DNA of 26,473 nt from Bacillota bacterium (GTDB taxonomy: Bacteria; Bacillota; Clostridia; Acetivibrionales; DTU013), in NCBI GenBank assembly GCA_023411645.1, contig JAEYON010000041.1, forward strand, positions 1 through 26,473, given 5' to 3'. Both the position numbers and the translations under genes were made by a program. Positions 20,246 through 26,473 of this stretch are shown in pieces. The notes under the pieces were generated by a model that worked only from the letters and a program-made list of their open reading frames with translations, was not told the DNA's origin and made no database searches. Numbering within the stretch: position 1 is the first letter of the stretch; each line of letters starts with the position of its first letter.

Positions 20246-21442
20246 ATGCAATCAATAACCGTAACAGAAAAAGGTGCAAATACGAAAATCGAGCAATATC
20301 TTCAGGCCGCATTCCCTGATTTATCCTTCGGAGCTCTGCAGAAAGCATTCCGCAGACGGGATATTAAAGCAAACGGCGTCAGGGTAGGCAAAGACCATAT
20401 TGTTGCGCCCGGAGACAGACTGGAAATATTCATAACAGATGAACTTCTATACGGTACGGGAAATATCGGTAGAACCGCATCTGAAAGCAAATTTTCAGTA
20501 GCTTATGAAGACAATAATCTGATCATAGTAAATAAGGCACAGGGCATTCCGGTGCATCCTGACAGGGAACAGTCCCATGAAACACTAATCGACCTTGTAC
20601 GGGTGTATCTGCGGGAAAGAGACAGGCAACAGACTACTGAGCAGCAGATAGACAGGCCCCAGACTGACAGGCCCGAGACTGACGGGCAGCAGACTGAGAA
20701 ATTTACACCGAATAACCACACACTAAACAACAATAGCTTTCAGCCCGAGCTGTGCCACAGATTGGACCGCAACACTGGCGGGCTTGTAATCATCGCAAAG
20801 AATAAGTCAAGCCATGATTTCATCATTGAAAAGTTGGAGTCCCGGGAAATAAAAAAGTACTACCAATGTCTTGTAGCTGGAAAGATGGAAAAGAAGGAGG
20901 CGAACCTTCAAGCCTACCTCTGGAAGGATGCATCAAAAAGTCGTGTCTTCATCAGTGACACTACAAAACCCGGTGCCCAGAAAATCATAACAGCTTACAA
21001 GGTCCTTGAATATGACCGGGAAAGAGATATCAGCAGGCTTGAGATCGAACTGGTAACAGGGCGCACTCATCAGATCAGAGCACACATGGCCTACATCGGA
21101 CACCCTGTAATAGGCGACGGCAAGTATGGCAAAAATTCTATCAACCGCGCTTTTGGGTTAAAGCAGCAGGCACTGTGGGCATGCCGCCTTAAATTCGATT
21201 TTGCTAAAAACGATAAACAGACGCACCAGGAGCACACCGAGCAGTTGGTAAAGATGGAACAACAGAAAGACTCTAAGCAACAGAGGCGCAATGATAAAAC
21301 AAATGACAATGAACGGTTGGGAGATAACACTTCGTTGGTACACACAAACATGCTGAAGGTACTGAACGGCAAGGAAATCAGTATAAAGCCCGGGTTTATA
21401 ATGAATTCGGGTAAACGTAACGGAATATCCCGAACAAAATAA
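20246..21442 (+). CDS. RluA-family 23S rRNA pseudouridine synthase with two low-complexity insertions
   Basis: A 398-residue pseudouridine synthase. An S4-like N-terminal domain (about 12-70, QKAFRRRDIKANGVRV) is followed by the catalytic core: VAYEDNNLIIVNKAQGIPVH, then CHRLDRNTGGLVIIAKNKSS, whose HRLD Asp is the catalytic residue (TGG replaces the usual TSG), and LEIELVTGRTHQIRAHMAYI with GHPVIGDGKYG. The enzyme isomerises uridines, most often in 23S rRNA (RluC/RluD type); the site is not predictable here. Clostridial relatives are about 300 residues. The excess comes from a 15-bp minisatellite region before HRLD (about 125-168) and a Gln/Lys/Glu-rich stretch (about 322-370) that splits KFDFA from the final MLKVLNGKEI. 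AAAGGTG precedes the ATG. Confidence 0.9.
   Translation: MQSITVTEKGANTKIEQYLQAAFPDLSFGALQKAFRRRDIKANGVRVGKDHIVAPGDRLEIFITDELLYGTGNIGRTASESKFSVAYEDNNLIIVNKAQGIPVHPDREQSHETLIDLVRVYLRERDRQQTTEQQIDRPQTDRPETDGQQTEKFTPNNHTLNNNSFQPELCHRLDRNTGGLVIIAKNKSSHDFIIEKLESREIKKYYQCLVAGKMEKKEANLQAYLWKDASKSRVFISDTTKPGAQKIITAYKVLEYDRERDISRLEIELVTGRTHQIRAHMAYIGHPVIGDGKYGKNSINRAFGLKQQALWACRLKFDFAKNDKQTHQEHTEQLVKMEQQKDSKQQRRNDKTNDNERLGDNTSLVHTNMLKVLNGKEISIKPGFIMNSGKRNGISRTK
20621..20695 (+). repeat. In-frame 15-bp minisatellite in rluA
   Basis: Five contiguous 15-base units from 20621: GACAGGCAACAGACT, ACTGAGCAGCAGATA, GACAGGCCCCAGACT, GACAGGCCCGAGACT and GACGGGCAGCAGACT. They encode pentapeptides of the type DRPQT, in frame with the gene. 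Confidence 0.88.
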
Positions 21443-21470
21443 CAGCCGCTCTATATAAACAGAACGGCTG
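21443..21470. terminator. Shared terminator of convergent rluA and CAP genes
   Basis: CAGCCG (21443-21448) pairs with CGGCTG (21465-21470). The minus strand continues TTATTTTGTT, the plus strand CCTTTC, so it works best for the CAP gene (ending at 21504) and weakly for rluA. Confidence 0.65.
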
Positions 21471-21503
21471 CCTTTCACATCAATTACTTTCCATCCGCGT
21501 CTA

Positions 21504-22286
21504 TTACTTTCCTATAAATTGCTGTACCAGTATCTTGCCATATGTGCTGCTGTTTTCAACACCGATCCCGGTTACCTTAAACCCGGAATTCAGAATGTTC
21601 TTCTTGTGGTTTTCGGAACTCATCCATGCTTTAAATGCCCCTTCGACCGTCTTGTTTCCTGCAATATTTTCACCGGCTGATTTGAAGACATTGTCGAACT
21701 GCCGCATCATATCAAAGGGCGAACCGTAAGTAGGTGATTGATGAGAAAAATAATTGTTATCAACCATATCCTTTGCTTTCATCCTTGCAACCTTCATCAG
21801 ATTCTCATCCGTCACAAGTGCATCCAGTCCTTTATCCGCACGTGCTTTGTTCACCAGCTCCAACAGCTTTTGCTCATCCTCCGAAAGAGTCGCCTTTTTC
21901 TGCGTAGCCGGGTCCTTTGCAGCAGACTGATCCGTTGAAGCAGTATTATTGGAAGAGACAGTTATGGCCCCCCCATTCCCAAAATCGATGTACCTGCCAT
22001 CTACTGCTCCAACCACTCCTGTGTCCGGATTGAATATTGCATACCATTCGCCCAGCCTACCCATAACCGTCACTGCCTGACCTTTTTCAAGCTTGCAGAT
22101 GGAAGGATAATCTGTTGACGGGCCCTCCCTGACATTGAGTTTGGTGGCCGTTACAGTTGCCGAATCATTTGCGATTTTCTCAAAGGCCAATATGGTTGGG
22201 GCGGTATCGCCGGCGGCCGCTGCATAACAGGTTGATGTAACAATAAGTACACTCAGCACTGTTAAAATAATGATCCTTTTTTTCAT
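21504..22286 (-). CDS. Secreted SH3b-CAP (SCP/YkwD) domain protein
   Basis: A 260-residue exported protein. Residues 1-25 are a signal peptide (MKKRIIILTVLSVLIVTSTC then YAAAAG). Residues about 38-95 form a bacterial SH3 domain (ATKLNVREGPSTDYPSICKL, EKGQAVTVMGRLGEWYAIF), which binds wall components. After a Ser/Thr linker, residues about 135-260 form a CAP domain: LLELVNKARADKGLDALV, MKAKDMVDNNYFSHQSPTYG, SAGENIAGN, WMSSENHKKNILN, and KILVQQFIG, including the conserved His and Glu residues. The function of bacterial CAP proteins is largely unknown; YkwD homologues are often spore- or envelope-linked. The start is ATG 22286, since GGAGGT sits upstream and the signal peptide begins there; an open frame extends 53 codons further without meaning. 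Confidence 0.9.
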   Translation of the reverse strand: MKKRIIILTVLSVLIVTSTCYAAAAGDTAPTILAFEKIANDSATVTATKLNVREGPSTDYPSICKLEKGQAVTVMGRLGEWYAIFNPDTGVVGAVDGRYIDFGNGGAITVSSNNTASTDQSAAKDPATQKKATLSEDEQKLLELVNKARADKGLDALVTDENLMKVARMKAKDMVDNNYFSHQSPTYGSPFDMMRQFDNVFKSAGENIAGNKTVEGAFKAWMSSENHKKNILNSGFKVTGIGVENSSTYGKILVQQFIGK

Positions 22287-22398
22287 ACTATTACCTCCAA
22301 TTGTCTCTTCATGCAAATTATTTTGTTTTATACTGATAATAGTATTGACAAATATTTTTGAATTATTTGCATTCTTATGACATGCAGGCAATAAATTT

Positions 22399-22665
22399 TC
22401 AATTTGTTTTCTTCTCCAGCTTTTTGTTTCTGAAATACAGTGCAATGTCCGTTGAAACCATCAAAAGGTTAAGCATATAAAGGAAAACCACAAAGTCACG
22501 ACTAAAAAGCAGCTTATGGATAATTCCGGAAATATAACCGACTACAACCACCAGCAAAAAAACTACACTTTTCCCCTTCGTTTGCCTTGAGGTGTAGGAC
22601 TTGTATATGGAAAACGGCCACGCTATGCCGAAGCAAAGCAGCATTATAATCTCAAATACACTCAT
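22399..22665 (-). CDS. Small conserved membrane protein, PQ-loop-like
   Basis: An 88-residue protein with three hydrophobic segments: VFEIIMLLCFGIAWPFSIYK, SVVFLLVVVVGYISGIIHKL and FVVFLYMLNLLMVSTDIALY. The KSYTSRQTKGKS loop after a Trp-Pro (WPFSIYKSY) resembles the half-repeat of PQ-loop/SWEET-like proteins, and similar small proteins are common in Clostridia and Lachnospirales. No substrate is known. GGGGGG lies upstream of the ATG, and the gene begins 27 bases after proS, so it is probably cotranscribed with it under T-box control, perhaps incidentally. Confidence 0.8.
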   Translation of the reverse strand: MSVFEIIMLLCFGIAWPFSIYKSYTSRQTKGKSVVFLLVVVVGYISGIIHKLLFSRDFVVFLYMLNLLMVSTDIALYFRNKKLEKKTN

Positions 22666-22692
22666 CCGTTCAAATCCCCCCTAATAAACAAA

Positions 22693-24129
22693 TCAATAAG
22701 CCTTCCCCCAATAAACCAGCGACTTGGCATCCTTGCCGCAGCAAATGCATTTACCTGAGACGGCAGGTTCATCAAATGGAATACAGCGAGAAGTCGCCCC
22801 TGTCTTTTCCTTGATCGTCTCCTCACAGGCCAGCTCTCCGCACCACATGGCCTTAATAAAGCCGGGCGTTTGATTGATAATCCTCTCAAATTCCGAAAAT
22901 TCCACAGCAGTGTATGTCTTCTCATCTCTGAGCCTGACAGCCTTTTCCAATAGATTGCCATGGATGGAATCCAGCAGTTCACATACGCTGGTCTCAATCT
23001 CGTCGATAGGCACAAATATCTTCTCTCTGGTATCTCTTCTTACAAGAACAACCTGTCCCTTCTCAATATCCTTTGGCCCTATTTCAAGCCGCACCGGAAC
23101 GCCCTTCATTTCATATTCGCTAAACTTCCAACCTGGTGACTTGTCAGTATCGTCCATCTTCACCCTCACAACACCGGACAATCTGCTGCAAATCTCGGAG
23201 GCTTTCTCCAGAACACCTTCCTTATGCTGTGATACAGGAATTACGACTACCTGCAAAGGTGCAACTCTTGGCGGAAGTACCAGACCGCTGTTATCACCAT
23301 GTACCATGATAATGGCGCCGATTATGCGGGTAGACATGCCCCAGGAGGTCTGATGCACATACTGGAGCTGGTTGTTGCTGTCGGTGTACTGAATGTCAAA
23401 CGCTTTGGCAAAACCGTCCCCAAAATTATGGGACGTGCCGGATTGCAAAGCAATACCGTTGTGCATGAGCGCCTCGATTGTATAGGTTGCTTCAGCCCCG
23501 GCAAACTTTTCCTTCTCCGTTTTCTGCCCCTTAATTACAGGTATGGCTAATACATTTTCACAGAACTCCGCATACACATTGAGCATTCTGATCGTTTCTT
23601 CCTGAGCATCCTCTGCGGTGGCATGCGCCGTGTGTCCCTCCTGCCACAGAAATTCAAGAGTCCTCAAAAACGGACGGGTGGTTTTCTCCCACCTGACAAC
23701 TGAGCACCACTGGTTGTAAAGCTTCGGAAGATCCCTGTAGGAATGGATAATGTTTGCATAATGATCACAAAACAGTGTTTCGGATGTCGGCCTAACGCAG
23801 AGCCTTTCAGTTAGTGCATCGCTTCCGCCGTGCGTCACCCATGCCACCTCGGGAGCAAAGCCTTCAACATGGTCCTTTTCCTTTTGCAGAAGTCCTTCAG
23901 GAATGAACATTGGCATATAGACGTTTTCATGACCGGTCTTCTTGAACCTTTCATTTAGCCCGTTCTGGATGTTTTCCCATATCGCATACCCGTAGGGCCG
24001 AACGATCATACAGCCTCTAACGCTGGAATAGTCAACCAGATCGGATTTTTTGATTACATCGGTATACCACTGTGAAAAGTCCTCCTCCATTGAGGTAATT
24101 TCTTCAACAAATTTTTTCTCCTGCGCCAT
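22693..24129 (-). CDS. proS: Prolyl-tRNA synthetase, archaeal/eukaryotic-type (ProS type 3)
   Basis: A 478-residue class II synthetase that charges tRNA-Pro. Length and motifs fit the short archaeal/eukaryotic-like form without the bacterial editing insertion: YSSVRGCMIVRPYGYAIWEN, VYMPMFIPEGLLQKEKDHVE, LCVRPTSETLFCDHYANII, NQWCSVVRWEKTTRPFLRTL with EFLWQEGHTAHAT (motif 2), QTSWGMSTRIIGAIIMVHGD (motif 3) and the anticodon-binding and C-terminal domains. CKCICCGKD-like Cys near the end (GKCICCGKDAKSLVYWGKAY) matches the zinc-binding/Tyr-ending C-terminus of this type. AAGGAG lies eight bases before the ATG at 24129; an upstream ATG at 24162 is inside the terminator. A T-box leader and a strong promoter precede it. 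Confidence 0.97.
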   Translation of the reverse strand: MAQEKKFVEEITSMEEDFSQWYTDVIKKSDLVDYSSVRGCMIVRPYGYAIWENIQNGLNERFKKTGHENVYMPMFIPEGLLQKEKDHVEGFAPEVAWVTHGGSDALTERLCVRPTSETLFCDHYANIIHSYRDLPKLYNQWCSVVRWEKTTRPFLRTLEFLWQEGHTAHATAEDAQEETIRMLNVYAEFCENVLAIPVIKGQKTEKEKFAGAEATYTIEALMHNGIALQSGTSHNFGDGFAKAFDIQYTDSNNQLQYVHQTSWGMSTRIIGAIIMVHGDNSGLVLPPRVAPLQVVVIPVSQHKEGVLEKASEICSRLSGVVRVKMDDTDKSPGWKFSEYEMKGVPVRLEIGPKDIEKGQVVLVRRDTREKIFVPIDEIETSVCELLDSIHGNLLEKAVRLRDEKTYTAVEFSEFERIINQTPGFIKAMWCGELACEETIKEKTGATSRCIPFDEPAVSGKCICCGKDAKSLVYWGKAY

Positions 24130-24151
24130 ATAAAACAACTCCTTTTCTTGA

Positions 24152-24357
24152 TAATAAAACAAACGCCCCTGTAAACATACAGGGGCGAATCAACTCCGCG
24201 GTACCACCCAATTTGGAAAAACCAACTTGTTGAACCTGTATCGCAGTTCACACGGCAGTTTCATCAACTGCATCTCGGGGGTGGGAAGAAAGGTTTTGCC
24301 TTTCGCATTCCCGTCATCGACATCTCATTATGAGGCCCTTGGCATTTCTTTTTATTA
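24152..24357 (-). ncRNA. T-box leader with terminator, upstream of proS
   Basis: The T-box sequence TGGGTGGTACCGCGG (24210-24196) is unmistakable. It is followed by the terminator CGCCCCTGT-loop-ACAGGGGCG (24187-24164) and a T-rich run (TTTGTTTTATT). Upstream are GCAGTT/AACTGC (a stem III-like hairpin) and a short TGCC..GGCA stem around CTCATAATGAG. Uncharged tRNA-Pro should pair with the leader and prevent termination. I could not assign the specifier codon reliably. Confidence 0.93.
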
Positions 24358-24363
24358 GGATGT

Positions 24364-24392
24364 AGTATATTACAACCTTTTCTGACTGTCAA
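24364..24392 (-). promoter_or_regulatory. Sigma-A promoter of the T-box/proS transcript
   Basis: On the minus strand TTGACA (24392-24387), exactly 17 bases, and TATACT (24369-24364). Transcription should start near 24357, giving the T-box leader of about 228 bases before the proS ATG. Confidence 0.85.
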
Positions 24393-24521
24393 GACACTTT
24401 TGACAAATGAGTGGAAATGATTGATCCAATTGGCCACCTCCTATCTTCTTGCCCAAAGATTTTCTTCAAAGCCACGACATCAGGCTAATTTACGTTAGCT
24501 GCAGACATCTTCAGCTCGGGA
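24393..24521. other. Flank between proS promoter and insertion sequence
   Basis: No gene, hairpin with T-run or copy of the dispersed repeat is seen in these 129 bases. The proper upstream neighbour of proS was probably displaced by the insertion sequence. Confidence 0.4.
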
Positions 24522-24556
24522 CTTTGACACTTGAATAAATATATGAATCTTTGAAA

Positions 24557-24579
24557 GCCTTGAAAACAAGGCTTTTTTT
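24557..24579 (+). terminator. Insulating terminator inside the left IS end
   Basis: GCCTTG (24557-24562), loop AAAA, CAAGGC (24567-24572) and then TTTTTTT. It lies between the left inverted repeat and the transposase promoter, so it blocks transcription entering from outside. Confidence 0.85.
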
Positions 24580-24612
24580 ATTGCTTTTTTGTCAAATTTC
24601 TTTGTAAAATAG

Positions 24613-24641
24613 TTGCGTACTTTGTGGTACTGTAGTATAAT
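24613..24641 (+). promoter_or_regulatory. Transposase promoter
   Basis: TTGCGT (24613-24618), 17 bases, TATAAT (24636-24641). The ATG is 21 bases further, after GGAGGTG. Confidence 0.8.
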
Positions 24642-24662
24642 ATAAGGAGTTGGAGGTGTTTT

Positions 24663-26375
24663 ATGAGACTAAAGATAACCAAGTCAAAGAACGCGGCGTC
24701 CCTTTACGTGATTAAATCCATTTACAAAAATGGCACCCGCACTTCAAAGATTGTTGAAAAGCTCGGAACCATGGCAGAATTAAGCAAAAAGCTAAACGGC
24801 CAAGACCCCATCGAGTGGGCAAAAAAGCACATCGATGAGCTTAATCAAAGAGAAAAGGACGAAAGCAGGGAGGTCATCGTCAAACACTCCCCCTCCAAGG
24901 TAATCGCCAAAGACGAACAGCGCTCCTTTAACGGCGGATACCTTTTCCCGCAGCAGATATACCATGAACTAAAGCTCAACAAGCTCTGCAAAGAGATTTC
25001 CCAAAAATATAAATTCACCTTTAACCTCGATTCGATACTCTCGCGATTGATCTACTCAAGAATTATCTACCCATCTTCGAAGCGGGCGACCTTTGAGCTT
25101 TCCAAACAGTTCATCGAACAGCCTGACTTTAAACTCCAGCATATATACAGGGCTCTTGAGGTCTTTGCCAAGGAAGCCGATTACATACAATCATCCTTAT
25201 ACAACAACAGCTTAAAAGTTTCCAATAGAAATACAGGCGTACTCTACTATGACTGCACCGACTACTTCTTTGAAATTGAGCAGGAGGAAGGGAATAAGCA
25301 ATACGGTCACGGAAAAGACCACAAGCCGAACCCCATTGTGCAGATGGGCTTGTTCATGGACGGAGACGGTATTCCCCTTGCTTTCAGTATTAACCAGGGA
25401 AATACAAATGAACAACTCACACTAAAACCATTAGAGCAAAAAATCCTTTCTGATTTCGAACTCTCTAAGTTTGTTGTATGCACCGACGCAGGGCTTGCAT
25501 CCAATGCCAACAGGAAATACAACAACATAGGCGGGAGAGCATTTATCACAACTCAATCCATCAAGAAGCTGAAGGCGCATTTGAAAGAATGGGCTCTAGA
25601 CCCTCAAAGCTGGAGCCTTAGTGACAGCAGAAAAACCTATGACCTCACCTCGTTGGATGAAGCTAAATACAAGGATGCCGTATTTCATAAAGAACGCTGG
25701 ATAAAGGAAAATGGGCTTGAGCAAAAGCTCATTGTTACATACTCCATCAAATACCGAGACTACCAAAGAAACATCCGAAGCAAACAAGTGGAGCGGGCGC
25801 AAAAAGCAATCTCATCTGGCTCCATAAAGTTAAAAAAATTCAACCCCAATGATTTCAAAAGATTTATTGTTAAAAAACACTTCACCGCCGATGGAGAGGC
25901 AGCTGAACGCAAAACATACAACATCGATGCCGACCTCATTTCGAAAGAGGCTGCATTCGATGGTTTCTATGCTGTGTGTACGAACCTTGAAGATGATGCA
26001 TCTGCAATCATACAGGTGAACAGGAGGCGCTGGGAAATCGAAGAGTGTTTCCGGATAATGAAGAGCGAATTCAAGGCAAGGCCAGTATACCTGAGCCGGG
26101 ATGAGCGGATATTGGCACATTTCATGACATGCTTCATTGCACTTGTCGTCTACAGACTCCTTGAAAAGAAGCTAGGAGACAAATACACATGCCATGAAAT
26201 CATCAACGGATTGAGGCGCATGAACTTTTTGGAGATAAATGGCGAGGGCTATATACCGACCTATACGAGAACTGACTTTACGGATGATCTGCATGAAGCC
26301 TTCGGTTTCCGCACCGACTATCAGATCGTTGCCAATAGCCTGATGAAAAAAATATTTAAAAGCACGAAAGCATAA
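24663..26375 (+). CDS. IS1634-family DDE transposase
   Basis: A 570-residue transposase of the IS4-like DDE group. The N-terminal part (residues 1-110, MRLKITKSKNAASLYVIKSI, KNGTRTSKIVEKLGTMAEL) is the typical IS1634 DNA-binding region. The catalytic triad is visible: Asp197 in YYDCTDYFF, Asp275 in VVCTDAGLAS and Glu460 in RRRWEIEECFRIMKSEF, the Y/R-x-W-x-IE-x-x-FR-x-MK signature. The gene has no frameshift or internal stop and has its own promoter and terminator, so it should be functional. The codon use does not stand out strongly from its neighbours. It carries no passenger gene. Confidence 0.94.
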   Translation: MRLKITKSKNAASLYVIKSIYKNGTRTSKIVEKLGTMAELSKKLNGQDPIEWAKKHIDELNQREKDESREVIVKHSPSKVIAKDEQRSFNGGYLFPQQIYHELKLNKLCKEISQKYKFTFNLDSILSRLIYSRIIYPSSKRATFELSKQFIEQPDFKLQHIYRALEVFAKEADYIQSSLYNNSLKVSNRNTGVLYYDCTDYFFEIEQEEGNKQYGHGKDHKPNPIVQMGLFMDGDGIPLAFSINQGNTNEQLTLKPLEQKILSDFELSKFVVCTDAGLASNANRKYNNIGGRAFITTQSIKKLKAHLKEWALDPQSWSLSDSRKTYDLTSLDEAKYKDAVFHKERWIKENGLEQKLIVTYSIKYRDYQRNIRSKQVERAQKAISSGSIKLKKFNPNDFKRFIVKKHFTADGEAAERKTYNIDADLISKEAAFDGFYAVCTNLEDDASAIIQVNRRRWEIEECFRIMKSEFKARPVYLSRDERILAHFMTCFIALVVYRLLEKKLGDKYTCHEIINGLRRMNFLEINGEGYIPTYTRTDFTDDLHEAFGFRTDYQIVANSLMKKIFKSTKA

Positions 26376-26405
26376 AAACATTACGCACTTTTTTTAATCA
26401 AATCA

Positions 26406-26450
26406 AAAGCTTGGAACTCCCTATTTTCAAGAGGTTCCAAGCTTTCCTTT
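26406..26450 (+). terminator. Terminator inside the right IS end
   Basis: AAAGCTTGGAAC (26406-26417) pairs over 12 bases with GTTCCAAGCTTT (26434-26445), then CCTTTTTCT. It lies 30 bases after the transposase stop and just inside the right inverted repeat. Confidence 0.85.
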
Positions 26451-26473
26451 TTCTCCAACTGTCAAAGATAAGA

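Larger units (their letters stand above)
24522..26467 (+). mobile_element. IS1634-like insertion sequence, nearly 2 kb, apparently intact
   Basis: A single transposase gene is flanked by terminal inverted repeats. The left end CTTTGACACTTGAATAAATA (from 24522) matches the reverse complement of the right end CTTTGACAGTTGGAGAAAAA (ending at 26467) at 16 of 20 positions. Each end has a hairpin terminator inside the element. No target duplication is visible: six bases outside the left end (TCGGGA) do not match the six outside the right end (ATAAGA). The exact tips may therefore be off by a few bases. Confidence 0.75.

Noticed and set aside
23415..23431. AAAACCGTCCCC in proS resembling a GG-type repeat copy
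   Set aside because: It encodes the conserved HNFG-x-x-FAKAF region and the GAGA part of the repeat is missing.
1..26473. tRNA or rRNA genes
   Set aside because: I looked for T-loop-like GGTTCGANTCC sequences and rRNA-like stretches on both strands and saw none.

Overview
The window looks like a chromosomal segment from a spore-forming, low-to-moderate GC anaerobic Firmicute of the class Clostridia. The evidence is a spore cortex hydrolase (SleB), a GerMN lipoprotein, a run of tiny hydrophobic genes behind sigma-K-like promoters, strong AGGAGG ribosome binding sites, a T-box in front of proS, a c-di-AMP riboswitch, and a Gram-positive type LexA box. No rRNA, tRNA or CRISPR array was seen. 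I would not name a genus from this alone.

Layout. The left edge (1-160) holds the first 35 codons of a REP-associated (IS200-like, Y1) transposase on the minus strand, with a LexA box inside its promoter. Then, on the minus strand, come a GerMN lipoprotein, an ArsR-type repressor, a YkuK-type RNase H-like protein, a glutaredoxin-like protein and a thioredoxin-reductase-like flavoprotein (408-4187). From 4477 to 7088 the plus strand carries five small, probably spore-associated genes and sleB. The minus strand resumes with a membrane protein and tex (7176-10188), then a sugar/polyol block: araD, araM (glycerol-1-phosphate dehydrogenase) and an AraL-like HAD phosphatase. Next is a glycerol operon: GlpA-like oxidase, GlpB-like oxidoreductase, DUF1667 protein and glpK. 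Upstream of it is a secreted peptidoglycan-binding protein under a c-di-AMP riboswitch. On the right are rluA (plus strand), a secreted SH3b-CAP protein, a small membrane protein, and proS with its T-box and promoter. The right edge is a nearly complete IS1634-like insertion sequence.

The most unusual feature is a dispersed short repeat, core GGGGAC-NN-TTCTCA, with about 15 intergenic copies in both orientations, singly or in tandem. Copies also lie in frame inside a gene. Only two central bases vary between GT, AG and AC, and clusters are locally uniform. One strand can fold as a G.T-wobble hairpin with the variable bases in the loop; the other strand cannot. Together with the Y1 transposase gene at the left edge this suggests a clostridial REP/RAYT-like system, and the LexA box suggests that the transposase is SOS-controlled. 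The window also has in-frame minisatellites (15 bp in rluA, 21 bp in the GlpB-like gene) and an 18-bp triplicate in the tex leader, so this genome seems prone to short tandem duplication.

How the genes fit together. GlpK makes glycerol-3-phosphate, which the GlpA/GlpB-like flavoproteins and DUF1667 protein probably oxidise to dihydroxyacetone phosphate. AraM could reduce dihydroxyacetone phosphate to glycerol-1-phosphate and the HAD enzyme could dephosphorylate sugar phosphates. SleB, the GerMN protein and the small proteins belong to spore assembly or germination. The riboswitch-controlled protein links wall metabolism to c-di-AMP.
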